Assembly: GCF_001866665.1 (NCBI RefSeq)
Contig: NZ_MLYO01000062.1
Span: forward strand, 62,001-126,000
Direction of reading: 5' to 3'
Length of the DNA stretch: 64,000 nucleotides
Origin: Streptomyces monashensis
GTDB taxonomy: Bacteria > Actinomycetota > Actinomycetes > Streptomycetales > Streptomycetaceae
Shown: positions 53,626 through 62,553 of the stretch, piece after piece
Position numbering within the stretch: position 1 is the stretch's first letter
How the letters are laid out: every line of letters starts with the position of its first letter
Made by a program: the position numbers and the translations under genes
Notes under the pieces: generated by a model
Told to the model about the DNA's origin: nothing
Databases searched by the model: none
The model's input: only the letters and a program-made list of their open reading frames with translations

Positions 53626-55479
53626 TCAGCTGGTGGCCGGGGCCGGAGCCGGGGTGCGGCGCCGGGGGCGCAGGGTCAGGACCCGCTCGGCGTGATGCTC
53701 CTCGTGCAGGTCGATGCGGCGCGCGGCCAGCAGATGGCGGAGGCTGACGATGCCCTCCAGACGGGGCTTCGGCTCGCGGGTGACCACCAGCAGCCGGGTG
53801 ACCTCGTGCTCGGCCATGCGGTTGGCGAGTGTGCGCAGGGTCTCGTCGGGATGGGCGGTGACCGCGGGCCGGGCCAGCTCGCCGAGCGGAGTGGGGTCGG
53901 CCGGGTCGGCGTGGACGAGCGTGCCGCGCGTGACGACTCCGGCGAGAGCGCCGTCCGCGTCCAGGACCGGGTACAGCCGCTGCGCGAGCAGCCCCTCGGG
54001 GTCGCCCGCCTCGTGCGCGGCGCGCAGCTCGGCGGTGACCTCGCCCGCGGTACGGCCGGCGGCGAACGTGACGCCGACGGGCGTCTCCAACTGCCGTACG
54101 AGATGCACCTCCAGCGGGTCCACGGAGTACTCGCGGGTGAGGTGCATGCCGCGCCGGGCGAGCTTCTCGGTCAGTACCGAGCGCTTCAGCAGCACCACCG
54201 ACAGCAGGTACGCGGCCGACGCGGTGATCACCATCGGGATCAGGGCGTTGACCTCGTGGGTGAGTTCCAGGCAGAAGACGATGCCGGTGAGCGGGGAGCG
54301 CATGACGCCGCCGAGCACGCCGGCCAGCGAGACCAGCGCCCAGAAGCCGGGGCTGACGTGCGGGAAGACCAGGGCCTCGGCCGCGCCGAGTGCGCCGCCC
54401 ACCATGAACATGGGCGCGAGGACGCCGCCGGAGGTGCCCGAGCCCAGCGACAGTCCCCAGATCAGGGTCTTCACGACCAGGATGCCGATGATCAGTCCGG
54501 TGGTGGCGTGCCCGGTCAGCAGCGCGCCGATGACGTCGTACCCCACACCCAGCGCGCGCGGCTCGACGAGCCCGCCGAGGCCGATGATCACGCCGCCGAT
54601 CGCGGGCCACCACATCCAGTGCACGCGCAGCCGGGCGAACAGGTCCTCGGAGAGGTACACGAGGGCGGTGGCGCCGAGAGCGAGCAGTCCGGCCGCGGTG
54701 CCCGCGACGACGCACAGCCCGTACGCGGACAGGCCGATGTGGTCGGGCACGTGCGCGCCGGCGAAGAGCGGCTTCGTGCCGAGCAGCGGACCGCGCACCA
54801 GGGTGGCGGTCACGGCGGCGACGGCGACGGGCAGGTAGGAGCGCGGCCGCCACTCGAAGAGCAGCAGCTCGACCGCGAGCAGGATGGAGGCGAGCGGCGC
54901 GTTGAAGGTCGCGGCCATGCCGGCGGCGGAACCGGCCACCAGCAGGGCCTTGCGCTCGTCCGTGGTGACCTTGAGGAACTGGGCGAGCAGGGAGCCGACG
55001 GCACCGCCGGTCATGATGATCGGCCCCTCGGCGCCGAACGGGCCGCCGGTGCCGATGGATATCGCGGCGGAGGCGGGCTTCAGCACGGCGACACGCGGCT
55101 GAACGCGGCTGCCTCCGACGAGAATCGACTCGATGGCCTCGGGCATGCCGTGCCCGCGTATCTTCTCCGAGCCGTAGCGGGCCATGAACCCGATGACGAG
55201 GCCGCCCACGACCGGCATCACGGCCAGCAGCCAGCGGTGCGCGGTGTCCGCGGGAACGGCGGTGCCGAAGCCGAGCCGCCCGAGGAAGGCGAGGTCGGTG
55301 ATGAGCGCGATCAGCTTCAGCAGCCCCGTCGCCACGAGTGCGGCGACGGCGCCGATGGGTATGGCGAGCGCCGAGATGAACACGACGCGCGGGGGCACGT
55401 GGAAGTCGCCCAGGTGCGGGATCTTCAGGGCGGGTCGGTGGCGGCCGGGGGCAGGGGAGGGCGGTGCGGAGGTGGGCAT
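53626..55479 (-). CDS. ClC-family chloride channel/antiporter with CBS domains
   Basis: This 617-residue membrane protein has the ClC ion-path motifs: GTGGPFGAEGPIIMTGG (with Ala where Lys/Arg is common), GSGTSGGVLAPMFMVG and the helical core to residue about 440. Two CBS domains follow (about 460-600, with VTRLLVVTREPKPRLEG), which bind adenine nucleotides. It conducts or exchanges chloride, or possibly fluoride or nitrate. The N-terminal GSGIP-like position reads GGSRVQ, a divergent selectivity loop. It is co-directional with and 18 nt upstream of the truncated nar locus. Confidence 0.9.
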   Translation of the reverse strand: MPTSAPPSPAPGRHRPALKIPHLGDFHVPPRVVFISALAIPIGAVAALVATGLLKLIALITDLAFLGRLGFGTAVPADTAHRWLLAVMPVVGGLVIGFMARYGSEKIRGHGMPEAIESILVGGSRVQPRVAVLKPASAAISIGTGGPFGAEGPIIMTGGAVGSLLAQFLKVTTDERKALLVAGSAAGMAATFNAPLASILLAVELLLFEWRPRSYLPVAVAAVTATLVRGPLLGTKPLFAGAHVPDHIGLSAYGLCVVAGTAAGLLALGATALVYLSEDLFARLRVHWMWWPAIGGVIIGLGGLVEPRALGVGYDVIGALLTGHATTGLIIGILVVKTLIWGLSLGSGTSGGVLAPMFMVGGALGAAEALVFPHVSPGFWALVSLAGVLGGVMRSPLTGIVFCLELTHEVNALIPMVITASAAYLLSVVLLKRSVLTEKLARRGMHLTREYSVDPLEVHLVRQLETPVGVTFAAGRTAGEVTAELRAAHEAGDPEGLLAQRLYPVLDADGALAGVVTRGTLVHADPADPTPLGELARPAVTAHPDETLRTLANRMAEHEVTRLLVVTREPKPRLEGIVSLRHLLAARRIDLHEEHHAERVLTLRPRRRTPAPAPATS

Positions 55480-55618
55480 GGTGGCTCCAGGTCGCGTACG
55501 GATGTGGCTACGGCGGCAGGGGGCGGCGCGCGGGCGGCGCTGCCCGCGCGGGAGGGCGTGGTGAGTGCGTCAGTGAGGGTGGGTGGTGAGCGGTGCGGCG
55601 AGAGGTGTCGTCGGCTCG

Positions 55619-55888
55619 TCACCGGGGCCGGGGCGCGGCCGCCCCGGTGCGGGCGGCGTCGACCCGGCCCGGGCGCAGGATCCGCACCCGGTGTCCGCCG
55701 CACACCCGGCAGGTGTTCGCCGTAAGCGGGGACGGCACGCGAAGCCCGCCGCGCACGTAGTAGGCGGCACGCAGGCGCCCGGCGGCATCCCGGACGTGCC
55801 GGATGTCGTAGGCGCCCTCCCAGGCGTGCCCGCAGCGCAGACACACGAAGGAATAGGCTTCGTGGATCGGCTCGGATCTCATCGTCAT
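55619..55888 (-). CDS. Small zinc-ribbon protein
   Basis: This 89-residue protein contains two CxxC knuckles (CLRCGHAW and CRVCGGHR) that can hold one zinc, and an Arg-rich tail. ATG at 55888 or 55882 are both possible after GAAGG. It is divergent from a MarR gene, with a perfect palindrome between them. Role unknown. Confidence 0.6.
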   Translation of the reverse strand: MTMRSEPIHEAYSFVCLRCGHAWEGAYDIRHVRDAAGRLRAAYYVRGGLRVPSPLTANTCRVCGGHRVRILRPGRVDAARTGAAAPRPR

Positions 55889-55940
55889 CACCTTCGGCAC
55901 CGGCTCCGTCGCGCCCGCTCGGACCGGATGACCGGAGCTT

Positions 55941-55961
55941 ACCATTGCATTCTGCAATGGT
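55941..55961. promoter_or_regulatory. Perfect 9-bp inverted repeat, candidate MarR operator
   Basis: ACCATTGCA, three bases, then TGCAATGGT form a perfect palindrome in the gap between the divergent zinc-ribbon and MarR genes. Its size and position suit a MarR dimer acting on both promoters. Confidence 0.65.
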
Positions 55962-56018
55962 CACCATCGGTGAGGGACGATGTCCGGTTCGTGGACAGGA
56001 TCAGAGGAACGAGGAGCC

Positions 56019-56726
56019 ATGGCCCAGCAGGACACCGGCCCACGCCGGACCCCGGAACCGGAAGCCCGGGGGCGGGCCGCGGAACGGGGGACGACGGAAC
56101 ACGGGCGCCCGGGGCGCACGCCGGAGCACGGGAGTCCGGGGCGGGACACGGCGCCGGGGGCCCCGGAGCAGGGCCGGGTCCGGGGCAGGGGTCGGGTGGG
56201 TCTGTCGGAGGAAGCGCTGGACCGGGAGGCGGAGGAGGTCACCGTCGCCGTGATGGCGGCCTCCCGGCTGATCGTCGCCCTCTCCGCCCGTGCCCTCGCC
56301 TCCGTGGACGTTCCGCTGACCCTCCCCCAACTGCGCTCCCTGGTCGCCCTGCACACCTGCGGCCCGATCAAGCTGGCCGCCATGGCCGCGACCCTGGGCG
56401 TCACCCCGTCGACCGCGCTGCGCATGGCCGAACGCCTGGAGGGGCTCGGTCTGACCGACCGCCGGGTCAACCCGGACAACCGCCGCGAGGTCGTCCTACG
56501 GCTGACCGGTGCCGGTGAGGATCTGGTGGAGCGCGTCCTCGGCCACCGCCGAGCGGAGATCCGGGCCCTGGTCGAGCGCCTGCCCGCACCCCAGCGCGCC
56601 GGCCTGGTCCCGGCCCTCACCGCACTGGCGACGGCGGCCGGCGACCTCGACCCCGGCCTCGCCCCGACCGACGAGGCGGGCCGCCTGGCCGGCGTGCTCG
56701 ACGACCCCCTGAACCCGGCACCGTAG
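56019..56726 (+). CDS. MarR-family regulator with long N-terminal extension
   Basis: This 235-residue protein has a charged, Gly/Pro/Arg-rich extension of about 65 residues and then a MarR winged helix: LTLPQLRSLVALHTCGPIK, the recognition helix in LGVTPSTALRMAERLE and the wing DRRVNPDNRREVVLRLT. ATG at 56019 follows GAGGAG; ATG 55980 is in frame but has no ribosome site and overlaps the operator region less favourably. It probably represses itself and the divergent gene via the palindrome at 55941. Confidence 0.85.
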   Translation: MAQQDTGPRRTPEPEARGRAAERGTTEHGRPGRTPEHGSPGRDTAPGAPEQGRVRGRGRVGLSEEALDREAEEVTVAVMAASRLIVALSARALASVDVPLTLPQLRSLVALHTCGPIKLAAMAATLGVTPSTALRMAERLEGLGLTDRRVNPDNRREVVLRLTGAGEDLVERVLGHRRAEIRALVERLPAPQRAGLVPALTALATAAGDLDPGLAPTDEAGRLAGVLDDPLNPAP

Positions 56727-57049
56727 CCACCCCGCCACCGAGCCGCCGCCCCTCCCGCGCCTGCGCCGCGCGGCGTCGGGCGACGGATCACGTGGCGGTG
56801 GGCTCAACGGCTTTCGCGGTGCTGGGCCGGCTGCGACGGTGCGAGCGGCGCCGCAGCCGGCGGCCGGGGTGACTCCGGATCTCCGGGTCGTCGTTCCGTG
56901 GCTCCGGGGCGGCGTCTCGGCGGCCACGAGTCGGCGGCTCCGGCGGTGCTGGGTCGGCGGCGTCGCTGTCGTGGGCCGGCCGCGGTTGCTTGAACAGCCT
57001 CCCGATCAGCGACCTCAGCGCCCCGGGATCGGCGCCTGCGGCGGGCGTT

Positions 57050-57079
57050 CCGTAGCCGTAGCCGTAGCCGTAGCCGTAG
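57050..57079 (+). repeat. Hexamer tandem repeat, CCGTAG x5
   Basis: Five exact copies of CCGTAG. On the minus strand they encode alternating Tyr-Gly. Such hexamer arrays are prone to slippage. Confidence 0.85.
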
Positions 57080-57167
57080 CCGCTGGCCCGGCGCCGAGCC
57101 GACGGCTGCGAGCGGACGGGATCGTGCCGCCGTGGAGGTGCCGCTCCGGCCCTGAGCCCCGTACGCT

Positions 57168-57216
57168 CCCTCAGCCCTCAGCCCTCAGCCCTCAGCCCTC
57201 AGCCCTCAGCCCTCGG
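57168..57216 (+). repeat. Heptamer tandem repeat, CCCTCAG x7
   Basis: Six exact copies of CCCTCAG and a seventh variant CCCTCGG. The 7-nt period cycles all reading frames and puts TGA stops on the minus strand, so it is not coding. Confidence 0.85.
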
Positions 57217-57298
57217 CTCCCAGCCCCCTCCCTCCAGGCCCCCACGCCCCCGTGACATCATCGGTCGAGGTCAGGACCCCACCCGTACGAGGAGCGCG

Positions 57299-58192
57299 AT
57301 GAAGCCCGGTGTCAGCGTCATGCCGGCGGTCGGCGCCGCTCTGCTGGACGACTTCTCGCTGGAGATGACCGCGAAGGACGTGTCCCGGCTGGAGGAGGCC
57401 CGGGACGGCATTCCGCCGGGTACGCGGATCAACATCACCTTCCTCGCCGGTGAGGACCTCGGCATGCGGCGCGCGGCCGCCCGCGCGGTCAAGCGCCTCG
57501 GCTTCGTCCCCGTGCCGCACATCTCCGCCCGCCGCCTGCCCTCCCGCGGTGCCCTCGACGCGTTCCTGTCCGCCCTCGCCGAGGACGGCACCGCCGAGAA
57601 CGTCTTCGTCGTCGGCGGCGACCCCGCCCGCCCCGAGGGCCCCTACGAGGACTCCCTCGCCGTCCTGCGCACCGGTCTGCTCCAGCACCACGGCGTCCGC
57701 CACGTCGGCATCAGCGGCTACCCCGAGGGGCACCCCGCGATAGCCGACGGCACACTGTGGTCGGCGCTCACCGACAAGGCCGCGGTCATCGGGGCGCAGC
57801 GCTTGGGGGGTGACGTCATCACCCAGTTCGGGTTCGACGCCGACCCGGTCCTCACCTGGCTGGAGGCCACCCGCGCCCGGGGCGTCCACCTCCCCGTCCG
57901 CATCGGAGTGCCCGGCCCGGCCGGGGTCCGCCGGCTGCTCGGATACGCCACCCGGTTCGGCGTCGCGACGAGTGCCTCCGTCGCCCGCAAGTACGGTTTC
58001 TCGCTGACCAACCTCATGGGCACGACCGGCCCCGACCGCTTCCTGCACACCCTCGCCCGGCGCTACGACCCCGAGCGGCACGGCACGGTCAAGGTGCACT
58101 TCTACACCTTCGGCGGACTGCGCCACACCGCCCAGTGGATCACCGCCTTCCGGCACGGCGAGGGCACGGGCAGCGAGCGTCGTACCCCCTAG
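57299..58192 (+). CDS. Methylenetetrahydrofolate reductase-like protein
   Basis: This 297-residue TIM-barrel protein resembles MetF: INITFLAGEDLGMRRAAARA, VPHISARRLPSRGALDAFL, VFVVGGDPARPEGPYEDS and QFGFDADPVLTWLEATR follow the order of folate/FAD contacts in the family. It is a divergent paralogue, so it may be a folate-linked demethylase component rather than the methionine-pathway enzyme. GAGGAG precedes the ATG. Confidence 0.75.
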   Translation: MKPGVSVMPAVGAALLDDFSLEMTAKDVSRLEEARDGIPPGTRINITFLAGEDLGMRRAAARAVKRLGFVPVPHISARRLPSRGALDAFLSALAEDGTAENVFVVGGDPARPEGPYEDSLAVLRTGLLQHHGVRHVGISGYPEGHPAIADGTLWSALTDKAAVIGAQRLGGDVITQFGFDADPVLTWLEATRARGVHLPVRIGVPGPAGVRRLLGYATRFGVATSASVARKYGFSLTNLMGTTGPDRFLHTLARRYDPERHGTVKVHFYTFGGLRHTAQWITAFRHGEGTGSERRTP

Positions 58193-58279
58193 CCGCCGGA
58201 CGTGACCGGGCCTTGCCGGGGAACGCTGGTGTCGGATTTCCGCCAGCGGCGGCCCCCGCCCGTGGTCGATCCTTGAGGC

Positions 58280-59761
58280 ATGCAGACAGCGACGCACCTC
58301 GACCGGGAACACTGCGTACGCGCCGTGCAGTCCAAGGACGCGCGATTCGACGGGTGGTTCTTCACGGCCGTCCTGACCACCCGGATCTACTGCCGGCCCA
58401 GCTGCCCCGTCGTCCCGCCCAAGCCGGAGAACATGACGTTCTACCCGAGCGCGGCCGCCTGCCAGCAAGCGGGTTTCCGGGCCTGCAAGCGCTGCCGCCC
58501 CGACACCAGCCCCGGGTCCCCGGAGTGGAACCAGCGCGCCGACCTGGTCGCCCGCGCCATGCGGCTGATCGCCGACGGTGTCGTGGACCGCGAGGGCGTG
58601 CCCGGACTCGCCGCCCGGCTCGGCTACAGCACCCGCCAGGTCGAACGGCAGCTCCTCGCCGAACTGGGCGCCGGCCCCCTCGCGCTCGCCCGCGCCCAGC
58701 GCGCCCAGACCGCGCGCCTGCTCATCGAGACGAGCGCGCTGCCCATGGCGGAGATCGCCTTCGCGGCCGGCTTCTCCTCCATTCGCACCTTCAACGACAC
58801 CGTCCGCGAGGTCTTCGCCCTCTCCCCGAGCGAGCTGCGCGCGAAGGCGCCCCGCAGCAGCCCGGCGAACACCCCGGGCACGCTCACCCTGCGGCTGCCG
58901 TTCCGCGCCCCGCTCAACCCCGACAACCTCTTCGGCCACCTCGCCGCCACCGCCGTACCCGGCGTCGAGGAATGGCGCGACGGCGGCTACCGGCGCACGC
59001 TGCGCCTGCCGTACGGCCACGGGATCGTGTCCCTCGCCCCGCGCCCCGACCACATCGCCTGCCGGCTCACCCTCGGCGACCTGCGCGATCTGACCGTGGC
59101 GATCAGCCGCTGCCGGCGTCTGCTCGACCTGGACGCCGACCCGGTCGCCGTCGACGACCGGCTGCGCGCCGACCCGTTCCTCGCGCCCCTGGTCGACAAG
59201 GCGCCGGGCCGCCGGGTGCCGCGCACGGTCGACGAGGCGGAGTTCGCGGTCCGTGCCGTCCTCGGCCAACAGGTGTCCACGGCCGCCGCCCGCACCCACG
59301 CGGCCCGCCTGGTCACCGCGCACGGCAAGCCCCTGGACGACCCCGAGGGCGGCCTCACCCACCTCTTCCCGTCCCCCGAGGCCCTCGCCGGCGTGGACCC
59401 CGGGACGCTGGCCATGCCCCGCACACGACGGACGACCTTCACCACCCTCGTCCGCCAACTCGCCGACGGAACCCTCCACTTGGGTGTCGAGTCCGACTGG
59501 TCCGAGGCCCGCGCCCGGCTCCTCGCCCTGCCCGGCTTCGGCCCCTGGACGGTCGACGTCATCGCCATGCGCGCCCTGGGCGACCCCGACGCCTTCCTCC
59601 CCACCGACCTCGGGATCCGCCGCGCCGCGGCCGAGTCGGGGCTGCCCGCCACGCCCGCCGCCCTCACCGCCCGCGCCGAGACCTGGCGGCCCTGGCGGGC
59701 GTACGCGGTGCAGTACCTGTGGGCGACCGACAGCCACCCGATCAACTTCCTTCCCGTATGA
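58280..59761 (+). CDS. alkA: Ada-type sensor fused to AlkA 3-methyladenine DNA glycosylase
   Basis: This 493-residue protein joins three modules. The Ada N-domain has zinc cysteines C38, C42, C69 and C72, C38 being the expected methyl-phosphotriester acceptor. An AraC-type helix-turn-helix pair covers about 90-190 (LAARLGYSTRQVERQLLAEL and IAFAAGFSSIRTFND). The AlkA glycosylase occupies about 205-490 with the helix-hairpin-helix LLALPGFGPWTVDVIAMRALG and catalytic-region aspartate in FLPTDLG. It both senses alkylation and excises alkylated bases. The O6-methylguanine methyltransferase gene follows directly. Confidence 0.92.
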   Translation: MQTATHLDREHCVRAVQSKDARFDGWFFTAVLTTRIYCRPSCPVVPPKPENMTFYPSAAACQQAGFRACKRCRPDTSPGSPEWNQRADLVARAMRLIADGVVDREGVPGLAARLGYSTRQVERQLLAELGAGPLALARAQRAQTARLLIETSALPMAEIAFAAGFSSIRTFNDTVREVFALSPSELRAKAPRSSPANTPGTLTLRLPFRAPLNPDNLFGHLAATAVPGVEEWRDGGYRRTLRLPYGHGIVSLAPRPDHIACRLTLGDLRDLTVAISRCRRLLDLDADPVAVDDRLRADPFLAPLVDKAPGRRVPRTVDEAEFAVRAVLGQQVSTAAARTHAARLVTAHGKPLDDPEGGLTHLFPSPEALAGVDPGTLAMPRTRRTTFTTLVRQLADGTLHLGVESDWSEARARLLALPGFGPWTVDVIAMRALGDPDAFLPTDLGIRRAAAESGLPATPAALTARAETWRPWRAYAVQYLWATDSHPINFLPV

Positions 59762-59784
59762 GCCCGTACAAGGAACAGCGACAC

Positions 59785-60285
59785 ATGAAGCAGCACACCG
59801 TCATCCCCAGCCCCTACGGCCCCCTCACGCTCGTCGCCGAGGACGGCGCGCTGTGCGGCCTGTACATGGAAGGCCAGCGCCACCGCCCGCCGGAGGAGTC
59901 CTTCGGCAGCCCCGGCAGCCCCGGCGACGCCCCCTTCGCGGCAGCCGAGGAACAGCTGTCGGCGTACTTCGCGGGCGAGCTGACCGAGTTCTCCCTCGAA
60001 CTGCGCCTGGCCGGAACGCCGTTCCAGCGCAGCGTCTGGGGGCAGCTCTCCCGCATCCCGTACGGCGAGACCCGCTCCTACGGCGAACTCGCCGACGCCC
60101 TCGGCAATCCCCGGGCCTCCCGCGCGGTCGGCCTCGCCAACGGCAGGAACCCGATCGGCATCATCGTCCCCTGCCACCGGGTCATCGGCGCGGGCGGCGA
60201 CCTCACCGGCTACGGCGGCGGCCTGGACCGCAAGCGCCGCCTGCTGGACTTCGAAACCAGAACACGCTCGTCTGAATCCAGCTGA
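59785..60285 (+). CDS. ogt: Methylated-DNA--protein-cysteine methyltransferase
   Basis: This 166-residue suicide enzyme transfers O6-methylguanine methyl groups to C130 in IIVPCHRVIG; the recognition helix RASRAVGLANGRNP and the end GYGGGLDRKRRLLDFE are typical. ATG 59785 has AAGGAA upstream and gives the usual N-terminus; an ATG at 59758 overlaps the alkA stop and would add nine residues. It is in one operon with the Ada-AlkA gene, giving two complementary alkylation repair routes. Confidence 0.93.
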   Translation: MKQHTVIPSPYGPLTLVAEDGALCGLYMEGQRHRPPEESFGSPGSPGDAPFAAAEEQLSAYFAGELTEFSLELRLAGTPFQRSVWGQLSRIPYGETRSYGELADALGNPRASRAVGLANGRNPIGIIVPCHRVIGAGGDLTGYGGGLDRKRRLLDFETRTRSSESS

Positions 60286-60349
60286 CCCACCCTCTCTCGC
60301 CTGCCGGAGCACCGAGATACAGCAGGTCAGAGCCTTGCTTGAGACGACA

Positions 60350-60380
60350 AAGGCCCTCCGTGGTCTTCACGGAGGGCCTT
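60350..60380. terminator. Perfect 13-bp hairpin
   Basis: AAGGCCCTCCGTG and CACGGAGGGCCTT pair exactly around GTCTT, 65 nt after ogt. It is symmetric enough to stop transcripts from both sides. Confidence 0.85.
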
Positions 60381-60560
60381 CGTCACGTCAGATGGGAACG
60401 GGAGGGGAACGTGCGGTCAGGCGGCCGACTTGCGTAGTCGCTGTTTTTCGATCCGATCTTGCGGGGTGCCGGTCGAACGCGAGTGCCCTTGGGTGGCTGT
60501 GGCGGCGGCCAGCGAGATACCGAGACCTGACGGCGAGAAGCAACACCATCGACTCGGGGT
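60381..60560 (-). other. Possible tail of a lost tyrosine recombinase
   Basis: A minus-strand frame ending at 60421 reads GTPQDRIEKQRLRKSAA, similar in style to integrase C-termini, and is followed by a strong terminator. No upstream catalytic domain is present; the regulator gene occupies that place. Otherwise nothing is seen here. Confidence 0.3.
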
Positions 60561-61100
60561 TCACCGGTGGCGGCTGTCCGCCTCCGCCTGGATCAGCATC
60601 CGCTTGAGCAGGGCGCTGAGTGCGTCCTGCTCTGCCGGGTCGAGCGGGGCGACCATCGAGTCCTCCGCCTGCCCGCGCAGCTCCATCGCGGCCAGCCAGC
60701 GGGTGCGCCCCGCCTCGGTGAGCTCCACGTCCACCCGGCGTCGGTCCTGACTGCTGCGCACACGCCGCACCAGCCCTGACTGTTCCAGGGTGTCCAGACG
60801 GCCTGTCATACCGGCAGGGGAGAGCATGAGTTCAGCCGCCAGCTCGGAGGGGGTGGCCCGCCCCGGGGCCTCGCGCGCGCCGAGCCGGTGCAGCGTGGCG
60901 AACTCGAACTCCTGCAGGCCAACCTCGGCCAGGGCGCGGTCTTTGGCTTGGCCGACATGCTTGGCCAGGAGCTGAATGCGGGTGATGATCCCCTCCACCC
61001 GCGCGTCGAACGGAGCCTTGCCGCGCCAGCGCGCAAGGTGCACGTCGACGGAGTCGTCCCCTTCGGCGGGCCGCTCCCGGCCCTGACTCTCGGTGTCCAT
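60561..61100 (-). CDS. MarR-family regulator
   Basis: This 179-residue winged-helix protein shows LQEFEFATLHRLGA, the recognition region in ELAAELMLSPAGMTGRLDTLE and the wing RRVRSSQDRRRVDVELTEAG. It is divergent from an MFS transporter with a 62-68-nt gap holding inverted repeats, the usual layout of a drug-responsive repressor and its exporter. Confidence 0.9.
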   Translation of the reverse strand: MDTESQGRERPAEGDDSVDVHLARWRGKAPFDARVEGIITRIQLLAKHVGQAKDRALAEVGLQEFEFATLHRLGAREAPGRATPSELAAELMLSPAGMTGRLDTLEQSGLVRRVRSSQDRRRVDVELTEAGRTRWLAAMELRGQAEDSMVAPLDPAEQDALSALLKRMLIQAEADSRHR

Positions 61101-61116
61101 GCCCTCAGTATGCTAC

Positions 61117-61157
61117 GCCAGCTTATATTTCGTTGCCAAACTATTAGCTGGCGAAAT
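61117..61157. promoter_or_regulatory. Interlocked inverted repeats between MarR and MFS genes
   Basis: GCCAGCT (61117-61123) is inverted as AGCTGGC (61146-61152), and ATTTCG (61127-61132) as CGAAAT (61152-61157). The region is AT-richer than its surroundings and must contain both promoters, so these are candidate MarR operators. Confidence 0.55.
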
Positions 61158-61168
61158 ACTATGTGTGC

Positions 61169-62461
61169 ATGACGCAACCCATGCGCCGACTGCTGGTCGG
61201 CCGTACCTGCGCGGCGCTGGCCACCGCGCTGATACCCACCACGCTCACGCTCGCGCTGCTTCGAGGACACGCCGCAGGCTCGACGGGTTCGGCAGGGGAT
61301 CTGGGCCTGGTGCTGGCATGCGAACTGCTGCCCATGCTGGTGCTGCTGCCGGTCGCCGGCGTGCTGGCGGACCGCTTCCCGCCACAGAGGGTCGTGCTCG
61401 CTGCCGATCTACTCAGGGGCGCGGCGCAGACCGCGATCGGCGCGGAGCTGCTCTGCGGCCTGGTCCGGGTGCCCGACCTCGCCGTGCTCGCCGCGGTCAC
61501 CGGCGCCGCGGTCGCCTTCGGCACCCCGGCGGTCCGCACCCTGGTCGCGGCGACCGTCGACGCCGACCAGCGGCTGCGGCTGAACTCGCGGCTGGACGTC
61601 GCCACCGGCCTGGCCCAGACCGCCGGCCCTGCTACGGCGGGCGGCATGATGCTGACGCTCGGCGCCGGCTGGTCCTCGCTACTGACCGGCGCGCTCTTCA
61701 TCGGCTCTGCGACCACCCTGGGCGGCCTGCACACCCGCCGGGCCACCAGGCCGGCCGACGGCGGCCACGCGGGGTTCCGGGCGCAGTTGCGCGAAGGCTG
61801 GACCGAGACCCGGCGCCACCGCTGGTTCCTCACCAATGTGCTGGGCCATGGAGTATGGCATCTGGCGGCCGGTTTCCTGCTCACCCTGGGACCGCTGATC
61901 GCTGTCCGGAGCATGGGCGGTGACGGCGCGTGGGTCCTGGTGGCCCAGCTGGGGACCGTCGGCGTGCTGGTCGGTGCTTTTGCCGCCGGACGGCTGCCGA
62001 TACGCCGCCCGCTGGTCGGCGTGGCCGTGGGCGCGGCCGTCTTCGCGCTGCCGCTGGCGGCCTTCGGGCTGGGACTGGCGCTGCCCTGGGCGGCGTCTGC
62101 GTACTTCCTGGCGATGTTCGGTCTAGGAGTGCTCAGCCCGCTGTGGGAGACCGCCATCCAGCACCGCATCCCGCAGGAGGTGCTCGGGCGGGTAGGCTCC
62201 TTCGACGCGCTGATCTCGTTTGCCGCCCGCCCGTTGGGCCTGGCCGTGGCCGTTCCGGTTGCCACCCTCCTCGGCACCACGGCACCACTGCTGGCAGGCG
62301 CGGTGCTCGTGGCGGCGGCGAACCTGGCCGTGCTGCTGCTGCCCGAGGCATGGGAGCACCCGGAGCCGGTCACGGCACGGGGCGATGCCAGGCGCGAACC
62401 TGTGGCCACGGCGGGCCAGGGTCAGTCGGAGGCTGGCTCCAGGGCGGCGGACGGCAGGTAG
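61169..62461 (+). CDS. MFS transporter
   Basis: This membrane protein of about 430 residues has around ten to twelve hydrophobic helices, including LVLACELLPMLVLLPVAGVLADR with the loop 2-3 acidic-basic motif, and a C-terminal half starting near residue 220. It resembles the DHA3/enterobactin-exporter-like group. A GTG at 61163 is two codons upstream; ATG 61169 is preferred. The gap to the divergent MarR gene leaves little leader, so translation may be nearly leaderless. Likely a regulated efflux pump; substrate unknown. Confidence 0.85.
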   Translation: MTQPMRRLLVGRTCAALATALIPTTLTLALLRGHAAGSTGSAGDLGLVLACELLPMLVLLPVAGVLADRFPPQRVVLAADLLRGAAQTAIGAELLCGLVRVPDLAVLAAVTGAAVAFGTPAVRTLVAATVDADQRLRLNSRLDVATGLAQTAGPATAGGMMLTLGAGWSSLLTGALFIGSATTLGGLHTRRATRPADGGHAGFRAQLREGWTETRRHRWFLTNVLGHGVWHLAAGFLLTLGPLIAVRSMGGDGAWVLVAQLGTVGVLVGAFAAGRLPIRRPLVGVAVGAAVFALPLAAFGLGLALPWAASAYFLAMFGLGVLSPLWETAIQHRIPQEVLGRVGSFDALISFAARPLGLAVAVPVATLLGTTAPLLAGAVLVAAANLAVLLLPEAWEHPEPVTARGDARREPVATAGQGQSEAGSRAADGR

Positions 62462-62553
62462 CCGGAGGAATGCAGACCCGGTGTCGGCCCGTGCCGTTGC
62501 CTGACTGGCTGTCGTCGTGCCCATCTTGAGGGCCACGATGGGGTCCCGATGGG

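Larger units (their letters stand above)
56727..57298. other. 572-nt stretch with two tandem repeats and a possible orphan reading frame
   Basis: No complete gene is evident. A minus-strand frame (about 57170 to a stop at 56788) lacks a start codon but reads like protein: a Tyr-Gly repeat, then DPGALRSLIGRLFKQPRP and a basic tail ending AKAVEPTAT. It may be the end of a gene whose front was lost. Tandem repeats flank or overlap it. Confidence 0.45.
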
